NCBI RefSeq assembly: GCF_028368995.1
Contig: NZ_JAQNDL010000002.1
Location: 1,795,724-1,859,723, forward strand
Direction: 5' to 3'
Origin: Nannocystis bainbridge
GTDB lineage: Bacteria > Myxococcota_A > Polyangia > Nannocystales > Nannocystaceae
DNA length: 64,000 nt
Position 1 is the first letter of the stretch, and each line of letters begins with the position of its first letter. Shown here one piece after another: positions 15,351 to 24,024 of this stretch. The notes below the pieces were generated by a model. It did not search any database. It saw nothing but the letters and a program-made list of their open reading frames with translations, and had not been told where the DNA came from. The position numbers were made by a program, and so were the translations under genes.

Positions 15351-15486
15351 CTCGAGCCCGGCGTCTGCGAGCCACCGCGCGAAGCGATCGGTCGGCCAGC
15401 GAGAAGAACATCGCGCCGGCAGGCAGCGACGGACGAGCGAGCCGCGCCACGCAGCTCGCACCGCTCGCGCTCCGTCGCCACGCGCC

Positions 15487-17547
15487 TCAGCGCCGCTGCG
15501 CCGCCTCGGCCGCGTAGTACCAGTCGGCCCCGCGAAGGCGCACCCACGCCGGCGAGCCCTCGATCGTCGGGCCGACGTCGACCGTCACCGTCGCCGCTCC
15601 CGGTCGCAGGATCTTCGCTGTCATCGGCTCCCCGCGTGGTTCGCCCTGGATGAGGCGCGTCGCCCGGAACTCCTCCCAGCCCGTCAGCCCCGCGAGCAGC
15701 GCCGGATCGCCCGACGTCGACCACGTCGCCTCCTCGATCGCCTCGCGGGTCGCCGTCGCCGAACGTGTCCCTGAGGACAGCTCCACCCGGCGCGCCTGAC
15801 CCAGCCAGAAGCGCAGCGGATCCGCATACAGGAGATCCTCGCTCAGCGCCTGACACGTCGATTTCGCCAGCAGCGCCGCGCGCGGCTGGTTCGGCACGTG
15901 GCCCACGCAATCGGGGTGCAGCTCCAGCACCGCCGCCTCGCTGCCCGTCCGCTCGACCCGGATCGTCCGCAGCGGCGCCGTCACCGGCCGGTCCGTCCAC
16001 GCCTCGGCGCGGGCTGCCTGCAGCGCCGCCAGCATCGCCTCGAGCCGCACCTCGTCGAGCGCAGCCGCCCCGTCGGGGTGGACCGGCGCGTCGAGGCGCC
16101 ACACCCCGAGGTCGAGGCGCACGCTCTGGCGCACCGCCTCGCTGCCTCGTCCGGCCAGGATCTCGAGCTCCCGCACCTCACCTGCCCCGAAGGACAGCAG
16201 CCTGCGCTCCGCGAACGTCTCGCGGCCGAACGCCAGCACCAGCGGCTCCTCGCGCGCCACGATCAGCGGCGGCGCCTCGTCGCGGCGGCACGCCAGCCGC
16301 ACCCCGTCGGCCGGCCCGCAGCGCAGCCGCAGCCGCTGACTGCTGTCGGACTCGATCGTCAGGTCGACCTCCGCGCGGAACCCCGACAGCGGCTGTGCCG
16401 GCAGCTCGACCGGCGCCTGCTGCAGCGTCGTCCACCAGCGGAACACCTCCGGCTCCGCCACCTCGTGCAGCGCCCCGTCCTCCTCCACCACCCAGCCGCC
16501 GCCCAGACGCCGCAGCCGCCGCTGCGCCGGCGCCTCCATCTGCACCGCCAGCACCCGCCCGTACGCGTACGGCGCCAGCTGCGGCTCGATCAGCCCGCCG
16601 TCAGGATCGTCGATCGGCCACGGCGCATCGACCTCGGCCTCCACGCAGCCGCGGATCCCCGCCCCGCGATCGACCACCACTCGCCCTGGCTGCCCCGGGC
16701 ACGGCGGCCCCAGTCGGACCTCCCAGCGCCGGCCCGATCGATCCTGGACCTCGAGCCATGGCGTCACCGGCAGCTCGCTCGCCTCTGCCGGCGCCGGCTC
16801 GAACTCCGCCGCCACGATCCGGTCGAGCCGCAGCGCCACCGCCGGCTCCGCCAGCAGCTGCGGCGACGCCCCCGTCACCACCCGCCACAGCGCGTCCGCC
16901 CCGCGCGCCAGCTCGAGCGGCCCCACCCGCACCGCCGCCGCCTCGCTGGCCTCGATCGGCACCAGTCGCCGCGACAGCCACGCCGACGCCGGCTGGGCCA
17001 GCGCCGCGCCCAGCTCCGGCTCGATCACCCACGTCCCGCCGTCCGCGATCGTCCCGTAGTCACCGACCCCGTCGCTCGCCGCCCCGTGCAGCGTCACCGC
17101 CAGGCGACGGCCCTCGACATCGACCGCGATCTCGCCGCGCGCCGGCCCCAGCGGGCTGTCCTCGGCCACTGCGCGCAGCGTCGTCGCCATCCGCAGCGAG
17201 CTCCACAGCCCCGCCAGCCCCTCCGCGTCCGCCGGCCCCAGCGGGCTCTCGCCCACCGTCACCGCGTGCTGCCCGTTGGCCCCCGGCGCCAGGATTACTG
17301 GCGGCTGACCGGCCTGCGCCAGCGTGATCGTCGCCCGCTCGAGCTCCGCCTCGCTCAGCCCCGGGAACACCCGTCGGGCCGCCGACTGGGCGCTGTAGAT
17401 CATCGGCGCCGCCGGACCTCCGGCCCACGGGTCGAACCGCAGCAGCGCCGCGCTGGCGATCGCCGCCGCCGTCAGCGCCAGCGTCAGCGCCCGCGGCCGC
17501 CACGAAGCTGCCCGCGAGAACATGTCCTTTACGACATGTCCTTTCAT
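15487..17547 (-). CDS. DUF4340 protein of a gliding-type ABC operon
   Basis: The ATG at 17547 follows GGAGG by 8 bases, giving 686 residues. The N-terminus has one membrane helix (ALTLALTAAAIASAALLRF); the remainder is periplasmic and has the repeated strand pattern of DUF4340 (GEIAVDVEGRRLAVTLHG; ...IEPELGAALAQPASAWLSRRLVPIEASEAAAVRV). DUF4340 proteins usually follow an ABC-2 ATPase and a GldF/GldG pair, as here, and are thought to be accessory components of that envelope complex. The first ten codons lie inside a 14-bp-type palindromic repeat, so the protein begins with repeat-derived residues MKGHVVKDMFS. A second repeat pair (TGTCC-CTGA-GGACA, 15766-15779) lies near its 3' end. Confidence 0.8.
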   Translation of the reverse strand: MKGHVVKDMFSRAASWRPRALTLALTAAAIASAALLRFDPWAGGPAAPMIYSAQSAARRVFPGLSEAELERATITLAQAGQPPVILAPGANGQHAVTVGESPLGPADAEGLAGLWSSLRMATTLRAVAEDSPLGPARGEIAVDVEGRRLAVTLHGAASDGVGDYGTIADGGTWVIEPELGAALAQPASAWLSRRLVPIEASEAAAVRVGPLELARGADALWRVVTGASPQLLAEPAVALRLDRIVAAEFEPAPAEASELPVTPWLEVQDRSGRRWEVRLGPPCPGQPGRVVVDRGAGIRGCVEAEVDAPWPIDDPDGGLIEPQLAPYAYGRVLAVQMEAPAQRRLRRLGGGWVVEEDGALHEVAEPEVFRWWTTLQQAPVELPAQPLSGFRAEVDLTIESDSSQRLRLRCGPADGVRLACRRDEAPPLIVAREEPLVLAFGRETFAERRLLSFGAGEVRELEILAGRGSEAVRQSVRLDLGVWRLDAPVHPDGAAALDEVRLEAMLAALQAARAEAWTDRPVTAPLRTIRVERTGSEAAVLELHPDCVGHVPNQPRAALLAKSTCQALSEDLLYADPLRFWLGQARRVELSSGTRSATATREAIEEATWSTSGDPALLAGLTGWEEFRATRLIQGEPRGEPMTAKILRPGAATVTVDVGPTIEGSPAWVRLRGADWYYAAEAAQRR

Positions 17548-17618
17548 ACCCGCCGCCTCCACGAAGCTGCCCGAGAGAACATGTCCTTCACAACATGTCC
17601 TTTCATGCCCGCCGCCTC
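17501..17618. repeat. 59-bp tandem duplication carrying palindromic units
   Basis: Two copies of a 59-base segment (17501-17559 and 17560-17618) differ at only a few bases. Each holds two 14-base units of the ACATGTCC family, a GGAGG ribosome binding site and an ATG on the minus strand. The duplication separates two genes of one operon and creates the small coupling ORF described at 17544. Confidence 0.9.
17544..17606 (-). CDS. 20-residue coupling ORF created by duplication
   Basis: The ATG (17606-17604) overlaps the stop of the upstream permease gene as ATGA and has GGAGG in the preceding gene. The ORF encodes MKGHVVKDMFSRAAS and then WRRRV, and its TGA (17546-17544) overlaps the ATG of the DUF4340 gene, again as ATGA. 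Ribosomes could move from one gene to the next through this ORF. Whether the peptide has a role of its own is unknown. Confidence 0.55.
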   Translation of the reverse strand: MKGHVVKDMFSRAASWRRRV

Positions 17619-19816
17619 CACAGCACCCACAGCCCGAGCGCCGCCCCGAAGCCTGGCAGCCCGACCAGGCACATCCATACCATCTGCGCCAGCTGCTCCT
17701 CCTGCAGCACCAGCTTGACGTGCTCGCGCGGTCGCGGCCGCAGCCCCAGCAGCGCGTCACGCTCGCTGAGCCAGCCGACCGCGTTGAGCAGGAAGTCGCG
17801 CCCGCGGTCGTAGACCACGTCCTCGCGCAGCATCGCGTTGAGGGCGAAGTCCGCCGACCCCACCACGATCATGCGCGACCCGCCGAGCTCCGCCGCCGCC
17901 GCGATCGGCACCGGCCCCTCGCGGTCGACCGCCGCGTCGAGGCGGGGCGCCTCGCCGCGCGTGAACGCCAGGATGTCGGCCTCTGCCCATCCGCGCTCGC
18001 TCGTCTGGATCAGCGTCGTCGCCGGCCCCTCGACCGCCAGCTCGCGCACCTGCAGCAGCGAGATCGGCTGCCCCACCAGCCGCGCCGTCGCCGGGTGGTC
18101 GCCCCAACCTTCTTGCAGCGTGAACGCCAGGAACGGCGTCGCCCCGGCCATCGGCGACGGATCGACCACCACCCGCTCGCCGAAGCGGATGCCTCGCTGC
18201 GCCGTCAGCTCTTCGAGCCCGTTCGGCGCCAGCCCGCTGCTCCCGCGCAGGATCACCGCCCCCGCCAGCAGCAGCACGTCGCCGCCGCCGGCCATGAAGC
18301 GCCCGACCTCCTTCACGTGCTCGGGCGGCAGCGGCCCTTGCGGCCCGCCGACCAGCAGCACGTCGCAGCCCGTCAGCCCCTCCGGCCCCGACAGATCGGC
18401 GACCCGCACCGTCAGCCCCGCGTCGCTCCACAGGTCACGCAGGTGCGCGTACCCGCTGTACGGCTCGAGGCTGTCGAGCGCCGGCTCGCCGTGGCCCTGC
18501 GTCGCGCACACCACCACCCGCCGCGCATCGGTGACCGCCAGGAACTTGCCGAGCAGCGCCTCCTCGCCGCGGAACTCCTTCACCCGCGGCCCCGTCACCT
18601 GCACGTCGGGACCGGTCGCGAAGGACACCAGATCCGACGGCAGCAGATGCGCCTTGCGCAGCCCCGCCCCCTGGCCCGAGCGGACCAGCACCACCCCGTC
18701 GGCCAGCTCGCGCCCCGTCAGCGCGAAGTCGGCGATCGCCGCGCTCGCCTCCTGATGATCGCGGTCCGGATCGACGAAGCGCACCCGCAGGTTGGCCGCC
18801 GCCGTCGTCATGCGCGCCAGCACCTCGCGCAGCTCCGCCTGCAGCGGGTTCGGCCGGCCGCCGCCGATCGTCGACGGCACGATCACCGTCACCTCGACCG
18901 CCGCCGGCAGCCCTGCCAGCACCTCGCGCGCGCGCTCGCTGAGCGAGTACACGTGCCCGCCGGTCCAGTCGCCGCGCTCCGCGTGCCGGCTCGCCAGCAT
19001 CGCCGCGTTCGCCAGCGTGAACGCGGCCAGCGCCACCTGCAGCCCGTGCTCGAAGCGCCGCCGCGGGCTCACCACCGCCACCGCCGCCAGCAGCAGCGCC
19101 GTCGTCACCGCCAGGTGCAGGTACGCCCACCGCGGATCGACGATGCCCTGCGCCAGCTCCTGCATCATCGTCAGAAGGCTCGTCGCCTGGATCGCCCGGC
19201 TCGCCGCCTCGGACTGCATCTGTCCCTCGAGCAGGCCGCTCATCACCGCGATCGTGCACACCACGAACGTCATCACCGCCGCCGCCAGCTGGCTGCGGGC
19301 GATCGCGCTGGCCAGCAAGCCGACCGCCAGGAAGCTCGCGCCGACCAGCCCGACCCCGAGGTACCCCGCCAGCACCGGCCCTGCCTCCGGCCGCGCCCCC
19401 GCGCCCATCAGCAGCACGTAGAACGCCGCCGTCGGCAGCCACAGCGCCGCGTAGAACGCATACGCCCCGCCGAACTTGCCCGCGATCAGCTGCCCCGGCG
19501 ACAGCGGCGCCGTCAGCAGCGCCTCCAACGTCCCGAGCCGCCGCTCCTCCGCCACCAGCCGCATGCTGAGCGCCGCACAGATGAAGATCACCGGCAGCCA
19601 GAACAGGAAGAAGCTGCCGCCGAAGTAGAACTGCATCACCGGCCCCGGCGCCGCCAGCGGGTCGTTGAGCACGCGCAGCAGCAGCGCGAAGTTGTAGCCC
19701 TGGTTGAGCAGGAACAGCGTCGCCACCAGGTACGCCAGCGGCGTCACGAACAGCGACAGCAGCTCCTTGCGGGCCACGTGCCAGGCCCCGCGGACCCACC
19801 ACCCGAGCGCGCTCAC
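17603..19816 (-). CDS. ABC-2 permease fused to GldG-like domain
   Basis: A 737-residue protein. Residues ~1-250 form a six-helix ABC-2 permease (VARKELLSLFVTPLAYLVATLFLL, AEERRLGTLEALLTAPLSPGQLIAGK), like GldF/NosY. Residues ~265-690 form a GldG-like ABC auxiliary domain (SLSERAREVLAGLPAAVEVTVIVPS; VVVCATQGHGEPAL; LLVGGPQGPL), and a final helix ends in LWVLWRRRA. In Bacteroidota GldF and GldG are separate; here they are one chain. The complex probably exports or organises something at the cell envelope; substrate unknown. The start overlaps the ATPase stop (ATGA at 19813-19816), and the stop overlaps the coupling ORF. Confidence 0.87.
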   Translation of the reverse strand: MSALGWWVRGAWHVARKELLSLFVTPLAYLVATLFLLNQGYNFALLLRVLNDPLAAPGPVMQFYFGGSFFLFWLPVIFICAALSMRLVAEERRLGTLEALLTAPLSPGQLIAGKFGGAYAFYAALWLPTAAFYVLLMGAGARPEAGPVLAGYLGVGLVGASFLAVGLLASAIARSQLAAAVMTFVVCTIAVMSGLLEGQMQSEAASRAIQATSLLTMMQELAQGIVDPRWAYLHLAVTTALLLAAVAVVSPRRRFEHGLQVALAAFTLANAAMLASRHAERGDWTGGHVYSLSERAREVLAGLPAAVEVTVIVPSTIGGGRPNPLQAELREVLARMTTAAANLRVRFVDPDRDHQEASAAIADFALTGRELADGVVLVRSGQGAGLRKAHLLPSDLVSFATGPDVQVTGPRVKEFRGEEALLGKFLAVTDARRVVVCATQGHGEPALDSLEPYSGYAHLRDLWSDAGLTVRVADLSGPEGLTGCDVLLVGGPQGPLPPEHVKEVGRFMAGGGDVLLLAGAVILRGSSGLAPNGLEELTAQRGIRFGERVVVDPSPMAGATPFLAFTLQEGWGDHPATARLVGQPISLLQVRELAVEGPATTLIQTSERGWAEADILAFTRGEAPRLDAAVDREGPVPIAAAAELGGSRMIVVGSADFALNAMLREDVVYDRGRDFLLNAVGWLSERDALLGLRPRPREHVKLVLQEEQLAQMVWMCLVGLPGFGAALGLWVLWRRRA

Positions 19817-20811
19817 GCCTCACCTCGCGCGTCCGACTCCGGCCCCGACTCGCCGCTCGTCAGCCGGTAGAACCGCTCCTCCAGGCTGCGGCGCCCGACC
19901 TCGAGCCGCACCGGCGGCACCCCGGCTTGCACGCTCGCGCGCCCGATCGCCGCCGCCAGCGCCTCTGCCTCGCCCGCGTCCGCGCAGCGGACCCGCGCCT
20001 GCGAACCTTCGCCCGCGGCCGTCGGCCCCTCGATCTGCCCCGCGCCCACCCCGGCCAGCGCCAGCACCTCGGCCGCGCGCGTGGGCGGCCCGTCCCAGCG
20101 CACCACCACCTCGCTCGCGCGCAGCGCCTCTGCCACCGACTCGTCGGCCACGCAGCGGCCCTGGGCCAGCACGACCACGCGGTCACACAGCGCCTCGACC
20201 TCCGCCAGGATGTGCGACGAGAAGATCAGCGTCTGCCCGCCGCCGAGCGCCTTGAGCATCGCCCGGATCTCGAGCACCTGGTTCGGATCGAGGCCGACCG
20301 TCGGCTCGTCGAGCACCACCAGCGGCGGCGCCCCGAGCAGCGCGTCGGCGATCCCGACCCGCTGGCGATAGCCGCGGGACAGGTGCCCGATCGGCCGCTC
20401 GAGCATCTCTGCCAGCCCCGTCTGCTCCGCCACCCGGCGAATTTCGGCGGCCCGCGCCTTGCGGGGCACCCGCTTGATCGCCGCCCGAAAGTCGAGGTGC
20501 TCACGCACCCGCAGCTCCACGTACAGCGGCACCTGCTCCGGCAGGTACCCGACCTGCTCGCGCACCTGCAGCGACTGCGACGCCGCGTCCAGCCCGGCCA
20601 CCGCGACCTTCGTCGTCGCGCTAGCCTGCACCGGCAGAAACCCGCACACGATCCGCATCAGCGTCGACTTGCCGGCCCCGTTCGGGCCCAAAAGCCCCAC
20701 GCGCTGCCCCGGCGCCACGCGGAACGACACGTCGCGCAGCGCCGGCGCCGGCGCTCCTGGGTAGCGGTGCGACAGGTGATCGACCGCGAGCGACGCCGGC
20801 GCGCGCGTCAT
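19813..20811 (-). CDS. ABC transporter ATPase (GldA/CcmA type)
   Basis: A 332-residue cytoplasmic ATPase. Walker A GPNGAGKST, signature motif LSRGYRQR, Walker B VVLDEPTVGLD and the H-loop SSHIL are all intact. The C-terminal ~90 residues are an accessory domain common in ABC-2 exporters. It drives the permease encoded immediately downstream. Its stop codon overlaps the permease start by 4 bases, and its own start overlaps the upstream TPR lipoprotein stop by 4 bases (ATGA). Confidence 0.93.
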   Translation of the reverse strand: MTRAPASLAVDHLSHRYPGAPAPALRDVSFRVAPGQRVGLLGPNGAGKSTLMRIVCGFLPVQASATTKVAVAGLDAASQSLQVREQVGYLPEQVPLYVELRVREHLDFRAAIKRVPRKARAAEIRRVAEQTGLAEMLERPIGHLSRGYRQRVGIADALLGAPPLVVLDEPTVGLDPNQVLEIRAMLKALGGGQTLIFSSHILAEVEALCDRVVVLAQGRCVADESVAEALRASEVVVRWDGPPTRAAEVLALAGVGAGQIEGPTAAGEGSQARVRCADAGEAEALAAAIGRASVQAGVPPVRLEVGRRSLEERFYRLTSGESGPESDARGEA

Positions 20812-21977
20812 CGCTTCGTCGCCGGCGCCTTCGCGCCCCCGGCCGCCTCGCGCCCGCCGTCGCCCGCCGCGCTATCCTGCGGGACCTGTCCCTTCGCACC
20901 TGTCCCAGGGGCGCTGTCCTGCGGGACCTGTCCCTTCGCACCTGTCCCCGGGGCGCTGTCCTGAGGGACCTGTCCCTTCGCACCTGTCCCCGGGGCCCCG
21001 TCCTTCGCGCCGGCCCCGCCCGCGGCGCCCTGCGCGGTCGCCCCGGCCTCGGTCCCCTCGACCGGCGCTGGCCCGGGCCGCGACTCGAGCGGGTCGCGCT
21101 CGATCTCCTGGATCGCCCACAGCATCGCCGCCTTGGCCTCCGGATGCGCCTCCTTGGCAGCAGTCTCGGTCAGCGGCGCCTTGTAGCCGACCAGCCGCTG
21201 GCTGCCCATCGCCTCTGCCAGCGCCTGGCGCACGACCGGGTCCGGCTCGCGCGACAGCGCGTAGAGCAGCGCCAGCGCCGTCCCGTTGTCGCGCGCCGGG
21301 ATCAGCGCCCGCGCGCACGCGGCCCGCTGGTCGACCGGCATCACGTAGGTGCCGTCCTTGTTCTGCAGCGTCAGCCCGTCGATCAGCCCGCGGCGGCGCA
21401 TCTCGTAGGCCGCGTAGGCCTTCGTCGCATCGTCCGTGCGGCCCGCCTTGACGTTGACCTCGCCGAGCAGCAGCCACGCCTCGAGGTCGTCGGGGTCGTC
21501 CTTGATCACGGCCTCCTGCTCGGGGATGGCCGCCTCGAATTGCCCGTCGCCGGCCAGCGCCAGCGCCAGCACCCGCCGCGGCTCGATCTCGTTCGGCAGC
21601 AGCGCCATCGTCTGGCGATAGAACGAGATCGCCGTCCGGCGATCGCCCGCCCGCTCGTGCAGCGTCCCCAGCAGCAGGCTCGCGTTGGCCCGCAGCGGCA
21701 CGTCGCTCGCGTTGTCGGCGATCTCGCGCAGACCCGGCCCCAGCTCGCCGACGAGCCGCTGCGGTCCGTCCTTGTCCTCCGGCAGCAGCGCCGCCAGCCG
21801 CTCCTTCGCCTGCAAGTAGAGCTCGGCCCGCGACTCGTCGGTCGGCCCTGCCTTCGTCTCCGGCGCCGCCTTCACCTCGGCGCGCGGCTTCGGCGGGGGC
21901 GCCGGCGGTTGCCCCTCCCCGCAAGCCGAGAGTCCGAGGAGCATGACCGCGCACCACCACGCCGAAACTGTTCGCAT
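20808..21977 (-). CDS. TPR-type lipoprotein with repeat-derived tail
   Basis: The ATG at 21977 gives signal MRTVSAWWCAVMLLGLSAC (lipobox LSAC) and 389 residues. Residues ~45-210 are helical tetratricopeptide-like pairs (ADNASDVPLRANASLLLGTLHERAGDRRTAISFYRQ; ALAGDGQFEAAIPEQEAVIKDDPDDLEAWLLLGEV). The C-terminal ~65 residues are low complexity with three copies of APGTGAKGQVPQDS. These come from an in-frame 14-bp palindromic array. It is the first gene coupled to the ABC operon (4-base overlap), so a role in the same envelope complex is likely but unproven. Confidence 0.8.
   Translation of the reverse strand: MRTVSAWWCAVMLLGLSACGEGQPPAPPPKPRAEVKAAPETKAGPTDESRAELYLQAKERLAALLPEDKDGPQRLVGELGPGLREIADNASDVPLRANASLLLGTLHERAGDRRTAISFYRQTMALLPNEIEPRRVLALALAGDGQFEAAIPEQEAVIKDDPDDLEAWLLLGEVNVKAGRTDDATKAYAAYEMRRRGLIDGLTLQNKDGTYVMPVDQRAACARALIPARDNGTALALLYALSREPDPVVRQALAEAMGSQRLVGYKAPLTETAAKEAHPEAKAAMLWAIQEIERDPLESRPGPAPVEGTEAGATAQGAAGGAGAKDGAPGTGAKGQVPQDSAPGTGAKGQVPQDSAPGTGAKGQVPQDSAAGDGGREAAGGAKAPATKR
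20876..21003. repeat. 14-bp palindromic array translated in frame
   Basis: Nine or so units (starting ACCTGTCC or CGCTGTCC, 14 bases apart) lie inside the coding sequence of the TPR lipoprotein. Three units make 42 bases, exactly 14 codons, so the frame is preserved and the peptide repeat is 14 residues. Confidence 0.85.
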
Positions 21978-22131
21978 GGCCCCGGGACAACGCCCTCGGC
22001 GACTCGGTTCCCGCGCGCGGGTTCGCTGCTGCACGCCGGGAAAGGTGCCACAGGTCCCGCCCCTTGAACACCGGGCGACCAGCCCCGCGAGAGGTCCGGC
22101 TCGGTCCTCCTCTGTTCGCAGTCGGGTCCGC

Positions 22132-23616
22132 TCAGCCGAGCACCAGCCGCGGGAACCGCGGGTGCGTGCTCGCGGGCGCGGCCAGGATCGGCGCCACCGC
22201 GTCGGCGATGTCCATCGCCACCGCCCCCACGTGCAGCCGCTCGCCCGCCGCGCCGTGCACATGCACCCCCGCGCACGCGCCCGCCCACGGCGAAAGCCCG
22301 CGAGCCAGCAGCGCCGCGATCACCCCCGCCAGGCAGTCACCGCTGCCCGCCGTCGCCAGGGCAGGCCCCCCGCTCACGCACACCGCCAGGCGCGCATCGT
22401 CGGCCACCAGCGAGCCCTCGCCCTTCAGCACCACCACCGCCCCGGTCACCGTCGCCAGCGCCCGCGCCGCTCGCGGGCGATCGGCCTGGACCCGCCCCGT
22501 CGTCCACGTCTCACCTGTCCTTGCGGACAGCAAGCGAGCCGCCTCCGCCGGGTGCGGCGTGATCACCCGCGGCTGCTGCGTGCGCGCCTCGATCTCGGCC
22601 AGCGCCGACGCGTCCCACACCGCGGGCCGTCGATCCTCGCGCCACAGCGCCGCCAGCCCCGCGCGATCTTCCGCCCGCACCAGCCCCGGCCCGACCACCA
22701 GCACCTTCGCCGCCGGCGCCGGCACCTCTCCACGGGCCTGCACCATCAGCTCCGGCCGATGCGCCACCAGCTGCGCCTGCACCTCGCGGTCGTCGGTGGC
22801 GATCGTCACCAGCCCGGCCCCTGCCCGCAGCGCCGCCGCCCCGGCCAGCACCGCCGCCCCCGGCGTGCCCGCCGAGCCGCCGACGATCCCCACGTGCCCG
22901 CGCTCCCCCTTGTGCGACCCCGGCCGCAGCTCCGCCAGTTCACGCGCCACCTCGGCCGGATCGATCAGACATGCATCTTCGGACATGTCCCGAGAGACAA
23001 TCCCGATCGACGCCACCACCACCTCGCCGGCGGCCGCCCGCCCGGGCGTCACGTGCAGCCCCGGCTTCGAGCGCACGAACGTCACCGTGCGATCGGCCGC
23101 GAACGCCGGGCCCGGCGCGGCGCCGGTGTCGGCGTCGATCCCCGTCGGGATGTCGATCGCCAGCTTCGGTCCCGGGCGCCCGTTGGCCCACTCGACCGCC
23201 GTCACGAACGGCTGCCGCAGCGGCGGCGTCGCCCCCGTCCCCAGCATCGCGTCGACGATCAGCGCCTCCTCGTCCTCGCGCGGCAGCCCGCGAGCGATCG
23301 GCACCCCCAGCTTCTCCGCCAGCGCCACTTGCTGCGCCAGCTCGGCCCCCAGCCGCTCGGTCAGCAAGAACACCCGCGCCCGCACCCCCCAGCCGTGGAG
23401 GATCCGCGCCACCGCCACCCCGTCGCCGCCGTTGTTGCCCGGCCCGCACAGCGCCCACACCGGCCGGTCGCTGCGCATCGCCAGCGCCTCGCGGGCGCAG
23501 CACAGCGCCGCTCGCTCCATCAACACCGGCGACGGCGTCCCCAGCTCGTCGATCGTGTGGCGGTCGGCCGCCGCCGCCTCGCTCCTCGTCCACAACGTCG
23601 CCGGCGCTCGCTTCAT
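22132..23616 (-). CDS. nnr: Bifunctional NAD(P)H-hydrate epimerase / ADP-dependent dehydratase
   Basis: Repairs hydrated NAD(P)H in the cytoplasm. The ATG at 23616 gives 494 residues. The N-terminal YjeF epimerase domain shows LMERAALCCAREAL, CGPGNNGGDGVAVARIL and DAMLGTGATPPLR. The C-terminal carbohydrate-kinase-like dehydratase domain shows GHVGIVGGSAGTPGAAVLAGAAALRAGAGLVT, ITPHPAEAARLL, LKGEGSLVADD and the catalytic-region GSGDCLAGVIAALLARG. Two copies of the 14-base repeat family lie in the coding sequence (22968-22999 in the region joining the two domains, and a CTGTCC-TTGC-GGACAG hairpin at 22515-22530). It is upstream of the TPR lipoprotein gene, same strand, 154 bases apart. Confidence 0.93.
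   Translation of the reverse strand: MKRAPATLWTRSEAAAADRHTIDELGTPSPVLMERAALCCAREALAMRSDRPVWALCGPGNNGGDGVAVARILHGWGVRARVFLLTERLGAELAQQVALAEKLGVPIARGLPREDEEALIVDAMLGTGATPPLRQPFVTAVEWANGRPGPKLAIDIPTGIDADTGAAPGPAFAADRTVTFVRSKPGLHVTPGRAAAGEVVVASIGIVSRDMSEDACLIDPAEVARELAELRPGSHKGERGHVGIVGGSAGTPGAAVLAGAAALRAGAGLVTIATDDREVQAQLVAHRPELMVQARGEVPAPAAKVLVVGPGLVRAEDRAGLAALWREDRRPAVWDASALAEIEARTQQPRVITPHPAEAARLLSARTGETWTTGRVQADRPRAARALATVTGAVVVLKGEGSLVADDARLAVCVSGGPALATAGSGDCLAGVIAALLARGLSPWAGACAGVHVHGAAGERLHVGAVAMDIADAVAPILAAPASTHPRFPRLVLG
22968..22999. repeat. 14-bp palindromic units inside nnr
   Basis: ACATGCAT, ACATGTCC and ACAATCCC starts spaced by 14 bases lie in the linker between the two nnr domains, including one exact GGACATGTCC (22981-22990). 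Confidence 0.75.
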
Positions 23617-24024
23617 CCCCCGCAGGATAGCTCCGCCCGGCCGCGCGCGCGAGCGCCCGGGCCCGGCCGTGCGTCGCACATGTCCCGAGAGCCATGTCCT
23701 TGCCGTCACCGGCCCGCGCTGCCATCCTCGGGCGCAATGGGTCCCCTTCGTATCGGACGCAAGCTATCGACCAACCTCGTATCCGCGGCAGCGCCCGCTC
23801 GCTCACCCACGGACGGGCCCGCTGGCCCGACGCGACGCGAGCACGCCACGACGCCCGAGCTATCCCCGGTCGTCGTCAGCCACCGCCTCTCCGCAACCTT
23901 TTACGATCACTCCTCCACCCGCGCCCCGCATCGACTCGTTTCTCGCGCCTCACGACCCGACGCCGCATCGCCGCGTCACGTTTCGACGCGGTCGTTCGGC
24001 CGTCTCGTCCCGAGCTGGACGCGC
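23617..24024. other. Divergent intergenic region with one repeat pair
   Basis: About 400 bases separate nnr from the rightward lipoprotein gene. It holds an ACATGTCC/CCATGTCC pair (23677-23704, 14-base spacing). TACGAT at 23902-23907 could be a -10 element for the rightward gene, though no -35 match is evident. The frame of the rightward gene stays open here without a good start codon. Confidence 0.5.

Noticed and set aside
21943..24024. Long rightward frame upstream of the 24025 gene
   Set aside because: It is antisense to nnr and gives R/H/P-rich sequence. Only the part from 24025 has a signal peptide and normal composition.
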